This document shows positions 25,328-33,178 of a DNA stretch of 61,273 bases, piece after piece. The number at the start of each line of letters is the position of its first letter. Position 1 is the first letter of the stretch. The position numbers and the translations under genes are program-made. The notes beneath the pieces are model-generated. The model worked only from the letters and a program-made list of their open reading frames with translations, was not told where the DNA came from and did not search any database. The DNA comes from Fimbriimonadaceae bacterium (lineage in GTDB: Bacteria > Armatimonadota > Fimbriimonadia > Fimbriimonadales > Fimbriimonadaceae), in assembly GCA_020847855.1 (NCBI GenBank), contig JADLBH010000004.1, positions 1 to 61,273 on the forward strand, in the 5' to 3' direction.

Positions 25328-25333
25328 AGTATA
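25328..25333 (-). promoter_or_regulatory. Putative leaderless -10 element
   Basis: TATACT on the minus strand is followed by eight bases (CCTCGCCG) and then ATG 25319. No Shine-Dalgarno sequence lies between them. Confidence 0.45.
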
Positions 25334-25379
25334 CAGTGGTCGGTAGGGCGGCGACTGGTAACCTCGGGCAGAGCCTTTC

Positions 25380-27944
25380 ATGAAGTCCGCGCCCGTGCCC
25401 AAAGGGCTTCTCGACACCATGGCCAAGGGCGTGGCCGCCAACGGGTTCGGCCAACTCGTCGCCCTGCTCACGCTCGTTGTCTCGGTCCCGATCTTTCTCA
25501 ACGCGTGGGGCTCGCACCTTTATGGCGAGTGGCTCCTGCTCAGCTTGATCCCGGTCTACCTGGCGATTAGCGACCTGGGCTTCTCCACTGCGGCCGGGGT
25601 GCAGATGACCGTACTGGTCGCCCAAGGCGACCGCGCTGGGGCGTTGAGGCTTCTCCAGTGTACGTGGACCTTCATCACGTTGGTCTCGGCAGGGGTGTGC
25701 ATCGTGCTCGTCGGGCTCCTGCACCTCTTCCCCATCACGGCCCTCCTCGACCTCACGATGCTCGCGAGGGACGAAGCGAACGCGATCGCGGTGCTCTTGA
25801 TCCTGCTGGTGTGCGCCTCGCAGCAAGGGGGGATCATCGAGGCGATCTACCGTTGCGACGGTCACTACGCCACCGGCACGCTGTTCTTGAACCTAGCGCG
25901 GTTTGTGGAGTTCGTGGGCGGACTGGGCGTCGTACTCGCAGGCGGAGACCCGTGGCACTATGCAGCGACCCTCGTCGTCCTGCGACTGACCGGATACGTC
26001 GTCATGTGGGCAGACCTGCGTCGCAGGGTTCCCTGGGCCCGCCCCGCCTGGGTGATGGACCGGTTGTCCGAGGTCAAGCCTCTCCTTATGCCTGCGCTCG
26101 GCTTTGTCGCGACGCCCTTGGCCTACGCCTTGAGCATCCAGGGGATCCTGCTCGCGGTGGGCCATGTCTATTCGCCTGCGATGGTCACGGTCGTCTCCCT
26201 TCACCGGACGCTCGCCCGCATGGTGTGGCAACTCGCCTTTATGGTTTCGCAGACCGCTTCCGTGGAGCTCTCTCGCGCCCTTGGGCCGGGGGACACCGAA
26301 CGGGCCCGGCGCATCTATCGGCTCTCGTGGCAGGCGGTTCTCTGGTCTACGTCCATCGCTTCGGGCCTGCTGCTCGCCTTTGCCAGGCAGATCTTCGACA
26401 CCTGGGTACGGAGCAAGGTCGAGTTTCACCCGAACCTGCTTGCAATCTTCCTCTTGGCCTCGGTGATCGGGGGCCTTTGGGGAGTGAGTCTCGTAGTCCC
26501 GGTCTCGCTGAACCGGCACCACAAGCTGACTGCGCTTTTCGTGCTTGTGACGTTCCTTGCCTTCTGGGCGAGCTTCCCGCTCCTCCGGCTCGCCGGGATC
26601 GAGGGAGGTGCGTGGACGGTGGTGGCGTCGGAGGTGTTCATGTTCGTGCTCGTCACACGGGCGGCCTGGAGGATGCTCGACGAGAAGGCGAGCCAGTTCT
26701 GGCCCTTCGTCGTCACGCCGCCCTTCGGAATCTTGCGCTCCGTCATGGATCGGCTCGGGGGCAAAGACGACGAGCCTGTGCCTCATCCGACGCAGATCGT
26801 CCTCGCCGGGCCCTCGAAGTACCACCTGTACGACCTTGCCTACGAGCTACAGAAGAAGGGCGCGTTGCGCGCCCTCATGTCCGGCTATCTTATGCTGAGG
26901 TCCCGGCACCGCAGGGTTCCCTCCCGAAACTTCATCCCTCTGCCTTACTATCACTTCGCCTTTCGCGTCATGGGTCGGTTCGGCCTTGTCTTCGAGTACG
27001 TGGACAAGGTCGTCTTCGACTGGCTTGCCAGCCGGACGATCCCGACCGCGGACGTTTACCATTTGATCGCGGGCTCGGCCCTGCGAACGATCCGAGCCGC
27101 CCACGCGCGACGAAAGCGAGTGATCCTCGACCGCCCATGCTCTCACATCGTGGTCCAGAACCGGCTCCTTGCGGGCGAGTTCGAGTACAGCGGTGTGCAG
27201 TTCCCTGGGATTGACCCGCGGGTGATCCGTCAAGAAGAAAGGGAGTACGCCGAGGCCGACGTGATCACGGTCCCAAGCGACTTCGCGAAACAGTCCTTCC
27301 TCGAAATGGGCTTTCCTGAGGATCGGGTGGTGGTGATTCCCTATGGCGTCAACCTTCAGCGGTTCCATCCCGTCGCGAAGCGAGAGGCAGGGAAGTTCAT
27401 CGCGCTCTTTGTGGGCTACGCCTCGGTGCGCAAGAGCGTGCCCCGGCTGCTGGAGGCCTTTGAGGCGGTTCGGCATCCGGACAAGTCGTTGCTCCTGGTC
27501 GGCCAAGTCTCGCCGGAGGTGCGGCGGCACGTCACGGCAGCGGTGAAGACGGGCCATGTCCTGTCGCTGGGGCACATGCCACAAGAGCGCCTGAAAGAGG
27601 TCATGAGCCGTGCGAGCGTGCTCGTCCTGCCCAGTATCGAGGACGGGTACGGCCTTGTGATGAGCCAGGCCATGGCCTGTGGCACCACAGTCGTCGCGAG
27701 CACCCACACCGGTGCCACGATGCTGATCACGCATGGTGAGAACGGCCTGATCGTGCCCGCAGGGGACACCGGGGCGATCACCGCCGCCCTTCAGCGGCTT
27801 GCCGACGACCCCGAGCTGGTCGAGAAGCTGGGCGCCGCGGCCCTAGAGCGGGCCCGCTCGCTGGGGGGTTGGGAGACATATGCCGACAAGATACTAGGAC
27901 TCGCGGAAACGGTTCGAAGCGCACCGGGTCACGGATTCAAGTAA
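25380..27944 (+). CDS. Polysaccharide flippase fused to a family 4 glycosyltransferase
   Basis: This 854-residue protein joins two functions normally on separate genes. Residues about 1-450 form a Wzx/MATE-like flippase with around twelve membrane segments, beginning GVAANGFGQLVALLTLVVSV and including GSHLYGEWLLLSLIPVYLAI. After a short linker (LGGKDDEPVPHPTQIV), residues about 470-854 are a GT-B glycosyltransferase. That part has FVGYASVRKSVPRLLEAF, LGHMPQERLKEVMSRASVLV, PSIEDGYGLVMSQAMACGT and NGLIVPAGDTGAI. The E-x7-E nucleotide-sugar motif is represented by EDGYGLVMSQAMA. There is no stop or start signal at the joint. It probably adds a sugar on the cytoplasmic side and flips the lipid-linked product. 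Confidence 0.88.
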   Translation: MKSAPVPKGLLDTMAKGVAANGFGQLVALLTLVVSVPIFLNAWGSHLYGEWLLLSLIPVYLAISDLGFSTAAGVQMTVLVAQGDRAGALRLLQCTWTFITLVSAGVCIVLVGLLHLFPITALLDLTMLARDEANAIAVLLILLVCASQQGGIIEAIYRCDGHYATGTLFLNLARFVEFVGGLGVVLAGGDPWHYAATLVVLRLTGYVVMWADLRRRVPWARPAWVMDRLSEVKPLLMPALGFVATPLAYALSIQGILLAVGHVYSPAMVTVVSLHRTLARMVWQLAFMVSQTASVELSRALGPGDTERARRIYRLSWQAVLWSTSIASGLLLAFARQIFDTWVRSKVEFHPNLLAIFLLASVIGGLWGVSLVVPVSLNRHHKLTALFVLVTFLAFWASFPLLRLAGIEGGAWTVVASEVFMFVLVTRAAWRMLDEKASQFWPFVVTPPFGILRSVMDRLGGKDDEPVPHPTQIVLAGPSKYHLYDLAYELQKKGALRALMSGYLMLRSRHRRVPSRNFIPLPYYHFAFRVMGRFGLVFEYVDKVVFDWLASRTIPTADVYHLIAGSALRTIRAAHARRKRVILDRPCSHIVVQNRLLAGEFEYSGVQFPGIDPRVIRQEEREYAEADVITVPSDFAKQSFLEMGFPEDRVVVIPYGVNLQRFHPVAKREAGKFIALFVGYASVRKSVPRLLEAFEAVRHPDKSLLLVGQVSPEVRRHVTAAVKTGHVLSLGHMPQERLKEVMSRASVLVLPSIEDGYGLVMSQAMACGTTVVASTHTGATMLITHGENGLIVPAGDTGAITAALQRLADDPELVEKLGAAALERARSLGGWETYADKILGLAETVRSAPGHGFK

Positions 27945-27963
27945 ACTCACGCTCGAGCACCGC

Positions 27964-29529
27964 ATGGCGATCAACCCGGCCTTGGAGCCGATCTCAAGAG
28001 GAAAGGAGCGTTGGGCTCACTTTTGGGTTCTCGCCTATCTGTTGGCGGCCGTGCTCCTCTTCTTCGGGCAAGTGCTTACCGGCACCGGCGTGGCCTTTGC
28101 CGCCATGGTGCTCCTGTTCCATCTTCTGACTGGCCTCACCCTCAAGGTGCTCGGGGGCGTCTGGAACCTGTTCGGCCTGAGCGTCGGTGTCCTCGCGCTA
28201 CAACACGTCACGGTCTCCCAGGTCGCCAAGGTGATCTTCCTCCAGTCGGCGGACGCGCCTCTGCAGCACCCGCTCCCGACGATGCTGATGTACTGCCTCG
28301 GCATGTGCGGGATCTTGACCGCCGCCCTGATCTATCGCTTTTTGAACGTGGACAAGGCACCGGCCCTTTTGCGGCAAGAGGAGGATCCTCGGCGACTGGC
28401 CGTGCTCTCGCTCATCTTCACCGCACTCTCGGTGGTCCGTTTCTTCTTGCTCCAAAGGTATGGCGTCTACGAGGGCGCAGGGGGAGGCGTCTATATTGGC
28501 GGCTGGGTCGGCCCCTTGCGCCAGCTCACGTTCATCACGGTGCTCGCGGTCGCCTATGGCACTGCCTCCGTGATCCTCGCCTCTCAAGGGAGGCGGTGCG
28601 TCGGGCCCGTGAACTTCGTGGCGATCATCGTCCCTGTGCTCGCCGGAATCCTCGGCGCGGTCCGGGCCGATACCGCAGGCGTGTTCGTGACGTTCGTCCT
28701 GACCTGCATCGCGTTTCAGTTCAAGTTTCGCTTCCTCCATTTCGCCGTTGCCGCGATGGCCGCGTACTTCTTCCAGTTCATCATGTTCCCTTATGCGCTC
28801 TATGCCCGTAACGAGGGCGAGGTCCGCATCGGCGGCTTTGAGGACCGGATCGAAAAGGCGGCCTCGACCCTGGGCGACGTAGTCACGAACCCCGGAAAGT
28901 ACAAGGATATCGAGAAGGCGAAGGAGGAGCAGGAGCGCTACGAGTTCCAGCGCATGCGATACTTCGGGCGCCGGCTTCCCACGCTGGACCGGTACTCCAT
29001 GATCATCGTGAACGACGAGATCATCCAAGCGACCGAGCTTCGCGGCACCACGGGCTGGCAGACCACGGAAGCCGGGCTCGAAATGCTGATCCCCCGCTTT
29101 TTGAACCCGAAAAAGGAGGCGTTCGGCACCTCGAACTGGATCGCGCGTCGAGGCATGGGCCTCGTGGGCGCTGACGATACGTACACGCAGATCACACTGG
29201 GCTACTTTTGCGACGGCTACATGTCGTTCAAGTGGGCCGGAGTCTACTTTTTCTCGGTCGTAATCGCTTTGGCCTACTTTAGTGTGTACCACCTCGTGCT
29301 GGGTGGACATTTACACCGTAACGTCTACTCCGTCTCGCTCGCTTTCATCATCACTTGGATCTTTTCGGAAGGCACGATCCAGGCGCAAATCTTGAACATT
29401 GTCCAGTACCCGATCTTCCTTCTCATGGTCACCCTGCCGGTGGTGTTCCTCGCCGCCTCGCTCACCAAACGATGGAGGTCGGCCGCCAACGTCTACGAGG
29501 CGTCGGCTCGGCCCGCCCAGACCACGTGA
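27964..29529 (+). CDS. Wzy-like oligosaccharide repeat unit polymerase
   Basis: This 521-residue protein has about eleven to twelve hydrophobic segments and a large hydrophilic loop at about 295-400 (VRIGGFEDRIEKAASTLGDV, RFLNPKKEAFGTSNWIARRG). That layout is typical of O-antigen or exopolysaccharide polymerases, which are recognised by topology more than by sequence. Position between a flippase and glycosyltransferases supports the call. The next gene begins at the GTG overlapping its TGA. Confidence 0.75.
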   Translation: MAINPALEPISRGKERWAHFWVLAYLLAAVLLFFGQVLTGTGVAFAAMVLLFHLLTGLTLKVLGGVWNLFGLSVGVLALQHVTVSQVAKVIFLQSADAPLQHPLPTMLMYCLGMCGILTAALIYRFLNVDKAPALLRQEEDPRRLAVLSLIFTALSVVRFFLLQRYGVYEGAGGGVYIGGWVGPLRQLTFITVLAVAYGTASVILASQGRRCVGPVNFVAIIVPVLAGILGAVRADTAGVFVTFVLTCIAFQFKFRFLHFAVAAMAAYFFQFIMFPYALYARNEGEVRIGGFEDRIEKAASTLGDVVTNPGKYKDIEKAKEEQERYEFQRMRYFGRRLPTLDRYSMIIVNDEIIQATELRGTTGWQTTEAGLEMLIPRFLNPKKEAFGTSNWIARRGMGLVGADDTYTQITLGYFCDGYMSFKWAGVYFFSVVIALAYFSVYHLVLGGHLHRNVYSVSLAFIITWIFSEGTIQAQILNIVQYPIFLLMVTLPVVFLAASLTKRWRSAANVYEASARPAQTT

Positions 29530-30629
29530 GGCCAAGGGTGCTCCTCGTCGGGAACTATGCGCCCGACAACCAGTATTCGATGAACGGACTGTTCCGGTGC
29601 TTGGGTCGGTCTCTCTCGGACCTGGGCGATCCGGTGGGAACAGTCCGACCCGGCCGGTTCTTTGGGAACCGTGGGCCGTTGGGCAAGTACCGCGCCTACG
29701 TGGACAAGTACGTGCTGTTCCCAAGCCAGCTGAAGGCGGCTGCGAGGAAGTACGACGTGGTCCACGTGGTGGACCAGGGCAACGCCATGTACTTGGAGTC
29801 GTGCCGCGGCACCCCCTCGCTCTTGACGTGCCACGACCTCCTGCCGCTCAGCGCCTCTCTGGGTGAGATCCCGGAGTGGGAGGTCGGGAAGTCGGGCAAG
29901 GTGCTCCAACAGTGGATCAAGCGCTCCATCGGGCTCGCAAGCTCGGTCGCGTGCGTCTCACGGTTCACCTTGTCGGAGTTGCGCAGGCTCGTGCCTGGCG
30001 CGCCTCATGCGGCAGAGCTTGTCTATAACGGGTTCTACTCACCCAAGGTCGAGCTTGGCGAAGCCGATTCCCTCGCGGCAATCTCCCGGCTTGGGATCGA
30101 GCCGGGCTACGTCTTCCACATCGGCGGCAACTCGCCGTACAAGAACAAGCCGGGGCTCATCGAGATCTTCGCCGCTTTGAGGAAGCGGGCAGGATTCGAA
30201 GGGTCGCGGCTCGTGATGGCGGGGCATCGGCCTCTAGAGCCCTTGCTCGCTCAGGTCAAAAGCCTTGGGATCGGCGCTTCCGTCCACGTAGTGGGCGAGG
30301 TGGACGATCGGGAGATCGCCGCCCTCTACACCCACGCCGCCGCCCTCTTGTTCCCCAGTTTGATGGAGGGTTTCGGCCTCCCCGTTATCGAGGCGATGCG
30401 CTACGGTTGCCCGGTCTTTGCATCTGACCGCCCCCCGCTCCCCGAGATCGGAGCCGATGCCGCGCGGTGCTTCGACCCAAAACAACCAGAAGCCGCAGCG
30501 GACGTAATCGCGAACGCCTGGCCGGAGCGAAACGAGATGCGCGAGGCAGGGAACCTGCGAGCGGCCCAGTTCGAGACCGAGGTCATGATCGAAAAGTATC
30601 GAGCGATCTATTCGAGGCTGGCATCGTGA
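29526..30629 (+). CDS. Family 4 glycosyltransferase
   Basis: This 367-residue GT-B glycosyltransferase starts at GTG 29526 in GTGA, coupled to the polymerase gene. Landmarks are RVLLVGNYAPDNQYSMNGLF at the N-terminus, VFHIGGNSPYKNKPGLIEIF in the second domain and HVVGEVDDREIAALYTHAAA. The donor-site segment is FPSLMEGFGLPVIEAMRYGC followed by PVFASDRPPLPEIGADAA. The donor and acceptor sugars cannot be told from sequence. Confidence 0.9.
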   Translation: MRPRVLLVGNYAPDNQYSMNGLFRCLGRSLSDLGDPVGTVRPGRFFGNRGPLGKYRAYVDKYVLFPSQLKAAARKYDVVHVVDQGNAMYLESCRGTPSLLTCHDLLPLSASLGEIPEWEVGKSGKVLQQWIKRSIGLASSVACVSRFTLSELRRLVPGAPHAAELVYNGFYSPKVELGEADSLAAISRLGIEPGYVFHIGGNSPYKNKPGLIEIFAALRKRAGFEGSRLVMAGHRPLEPLLAQVKSLGIGASVHVVGEVDDREIAALYTHAAALLFPSLMEGFGLPVIEAMRYGCPVFASDRPPLPEIGADAARCFDPKQPEAAADVIANAWPERNEMREAGNLRAAQFETEVMIEKYRAIYSRLAS

Positions 30630-31783
30630 GGTTCTTGCACTGCATCGCGTCGGTGGACCCGAAGATGGGGGGCCCGATCGAAGGGTTGCGCCAGCGTGCG
30701 GCGATCCTTCACGAATGGGGCCACTCTGTGGAGGCTTGCTCGCTGGACGACCCCGCCGCCGCCTATGTCTCGGCCCATCCGTTCCCAGTGACCGCACTCG
30801 GGCCAGGAAGGGGGGCGTTCGGGCTCGCACCCCGCATGACACCGTGGCTGATCGAGAACGCGGGCCGCTTTGACGCGGTGATCGTGAACGGGATCTGGCA
30901 GTATCACAGCCTCGCGGTCCGGGCCGCGATGACCCAACTCGGGAAGCCCTATTGGGTGTTCACGCACGGGATGCTCGACCCGTGGTTCAACGAGGCGTAC
31001 CCGCTCAAGCGGCTCAAAAAGAACCTCTACTGGCGGTGGGGCGAGTATCGCGTGCTTCGTGACGCGGCAGGTGTCATCTTTACGACCGAGGAGGAAAGGG
31101 TCTTGGCCCGCCGCTCGTTCAGGCCCTACCGGGTCAAGGAGATTGTAGTGAGCTACGGAACGGCGGGCCCGGACATCCCGAGGGAAGCCGCGGTCTCGGC
31201 TTTCGCGGAAAAGTGCCCGGAGGCGAGTGCAGGTCGTTTCCTTCTGTTCTTGAGCAGGATTCACGTGAAGAAAGGGTGCGACCTCCTCATCGAGGCGTTT
31301 GGCAAGGTCGCGGCCCAGGATCCAGGTCTCAGGCTCGTGATTGCGGGCCCAGACCAACAGTCCCTCGTCGCCGGGCTTGCAAACCGGGCCCAGGAACTTG
31401 GCTTCGGTGACCGACTGTTGTTTCCTGGCATGCTCTCGGGTGCAGCGAAGTGGGGCGCGTTCTACGGGGCGGAGGCCTTTGTGCTCCCCTCGCACCAAGA
31501 GAACTTTGGGATCGTGGTCGCCGAGGCTCTGGCCTGCGGGACACCCGCCCTCGTTTCCAAGAAGGTGAACCTCTGGCGCGAGGTCACGGAAGCCGGGGCG
31601 GGAATCGCCGATACTGACGATGAGGCCGGAACCTTGAGGCTCTTGGAAGCATGGATGGCGATGTCGGCGGAGGAGCGCGATACGATGCGGACTAACGCCC
31701 GTGCGCTCTTCGAGGAACGGTTCACGGTCGAAGGCTCGGCAAAGAGCCTGTTGGCCGTCGTTGGAGGGACTCCCGATGCCTGA
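30626..31783 (+). CDS. Family 4 glycosyltransferase
   Basis: This 385-residue GT-B enzyme starts at GTG 30626, again overlapping the previous TGA. VFTHGMLDPWF is characteristic of a capsule and exopolysaccharide transferase subgroup. LLFLSRIHVKKGCDLLIEAF, PSHQENFGIVVAEALACGTP and GAGIADTDDEAGTLRLLEAW mark the donor domain. It is the second of three consecutive coupled genes that assemble the repeat unit. Confidence 0.9.
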   Translation: MRFLHCIASVDPKMGGPIEGLRQRAAILHEWGHSVEACSLDDPAAAYVSAHPFPVTALGPGRGAFGLAPRMTPWLIENAGRFDAVIVNGIWQYHSLAVRAAMTQLGKPYWVFTHGMLDPWFNEAYPLKRLKKNLYWRWGEYRVLRDAAGVIFTTEEERVLARRSFRPYRVKEIVVSYGTAGPDIPREAAVSAFAEKCPEASAGRFLLFLSRIHVKKGCDLLIEAFGKVAAQDPGLRLVIAGPDQQSLVAGLANRAQELGFGDRLLFPGMLSGAAKWGAFYGAEAFVLPSHQENFGIVVAEALACGTPALVSKKVNLWREVTEAGAGIADTDDEAGTLRLLEAWMAMSAEERDTMRTNARALFEERFTVEGSAKSLLAVVGGTPDA

Positions 31784-32336
31784 GATCCTCGAAGGTTCGG
31801 ACGCCTACACCCAACCCAGTTTCAGCCTAGGGAACCGTGTGCGCCGCGGCGTCTGGGGACTCGTCTACTGGATCCTCTTCCGCCCCACCCCTGGCGCGAT
31901 GCGCGCGTGGAGGGCAGCCCTGCTACGAGCGTTCGGGGCGAAGATGGGAAAGGGGGCGAACGTCCGGCCTTCCGCCAGGGTCTGGGCCCCGTGGAACCTG
32001 GAAATGGCCGACTATTCCGCCGTGGCCGAAGGGGTGATCGTCTACAACATGGCCCTGATCCGAATCGGTAGGAAGGCGACCGTCTCGCAATACAGTCACC
32101 TCTGTGCTGGGACTCACGACTATGAAAGCCCGAACTTTCAACTCTATGCCGAGCCGATCACGATCGGGGACGAGGCATGGGTTTGCGCCGATAGCTTCGT
32201 AGGCCCTGGCGTGACGATAGGAGAAGGCGCCGTGCTGGGCGCGCGCTCGGTGGCGACCAAGGATATCCCGGCGTGGACCGTGTGCGCAGGGAACCCTTGC
32301 AAGCCCCTCAAGGAGCGGGCACGCCACAGCGGATGA
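31776..32336 (+). CDS. WcaF-like hexapeptide-repeat acetyltransferase
   Basis: This 186-residue left-handed beta-helix acyltransferase resembles colanic acid WcaF. Landmarks are RVWAPWNLEMADYSAVAEGV, IRIGRKATVSQYSHLCAGTH (catalytic His in AGTHDYES), then PITIGDEAWVCADSFVGPGV and AVLGARSVATKDIP. ATG 31776 overlaps the upstream TGA by 8 nt and is preceded by GGAGGGAC. It most likely O-acetylates the repeat unit. Confidence 0.9.
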   Translation: MPEILEGSDAYTQPSFSLGNRVRRGVWGLVYWILFRPTPGAMRAWRAALLRAFGAKMGKGANVRPSARVWAPWNLEMADYSAVAEGVIVYNMALIRIGRKATVSQYSHLCAGTHDYESPNFQLYAEPITIGDEAWVCADSFVGPGVTIGEGAVLGARSVATKDIPAWTVCAGNPCKPLKERARHSG

Positions 32337-33172
32337 AACTTCCCGTCTCCGTCATCGTCTACACCCTCAACGAGGAGCAAGACCTGCCAGGATGCCTCGA
32401 ATCCCTTGCGTGGTCGGACGACATCCATGTCTTCGACTCCTGTTCCAGCGACCGGACGCAAGAGATCGCTCGAACCTTCGGTGCCATTGTGACCGAACGG
32501 CGGTTCGACACGGAGTCCGTACACCGGAACTGGGCGATGGAGAACCTGCCCTTTCGGCACCCTTGGGTCTACCACTCGGACGCCGACGAACGGGTCACTC
32601 CAGGGCTCGCAAGAGCTATCGGCGAGCGCGTGGAGCATCCAGGCACAAACGTAGCCTTCCGGATGCGGCGGCGAGACTACTTCAGGGGCCAATGGCTCCG
32701 CCATTGCGTGCCATCGCCGACGAACATCCGATTGTTCCTCCACGAAAAGATGCGCTACGAGCGCCTGATCAACCCGGTGCCGGTGATGGACGGCCCGGTA
32801 GGGATGATCGAGGAGCACTTCGACCACTTTCCCTTCAGCAAGGGGCTCACGCACTGGTTCGAGAAGCACAACCGATACTCCACCTTGGAGGCGCGCCAGA
32901 TCGTGGAGAACCGGAAAGCGGGGGTGCGGCCCTCGCTTCTCAAGGCGCTCGTCGGGAAGGATTACACCGAGCGCCGATACCACCTCAAGGAGATCTTTTA
33001 CCGAATGCCCGCGCGGCCCCAGATGAAGTTTTGCCTCCTCTACCTGGCCAAGCTGGGATTCTTGGACGGGCGGGCAGGCCTCGAGTTCTGCCGCCTGAAC
33101 GCGATCTATGAACGGATGATCGTCATGAAGACGGCAGAGATGGAGCTGGCCGCGAAGGGCGGCCAGCTCTAG
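32333..33172 (+). CDS. Family 2 glycosyltransferase
   Basis: This 279-residue GT-A glycosyltransferase starts in ATGA overlap with the acetyltransferase gene. The donor-binding N-terminus is VSVIVYTLNEEQDLPGCLES. DSCSSDRTQEIA follows, and the metal-binding DxD-type motif is HSDADERV (about 81-88). The second half has amphipathic helices near LTHWFEKHNRYSTLEARQI, close to the KDEL-motif waaE/KdtX subgroup that uses a membrane acceptor. It is the last gene of the coupled chain; the next gene converges six nt away. Confidence 0.88.
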   Translation: MKLPVSVIVYTLNEEQDLPGCLESLAWSDDIHVFDSCSSDRTQEIARTFGAIVTERRFDTESVHRNWAMENLPFRHPWVYHSDADERVTPGLARAIGERVEHPGTNVAFRMRRRDYFRGQWLRHCVPSPTNIRLFLHEKMRYERLINPVPVMDGPVGMIEEHFDHFPFSKGLTHWFEKHNRYSTLEARQIVENRKAGVRPSLLKALVGKDYTERRYHLKEIFYRMPARPQMKFCLLYLAKLGFLDGRAGLEFCRLNAIYERMIVMKTAEMELAAKGGQL

Positions 33173-33178
33173 GGTCTC

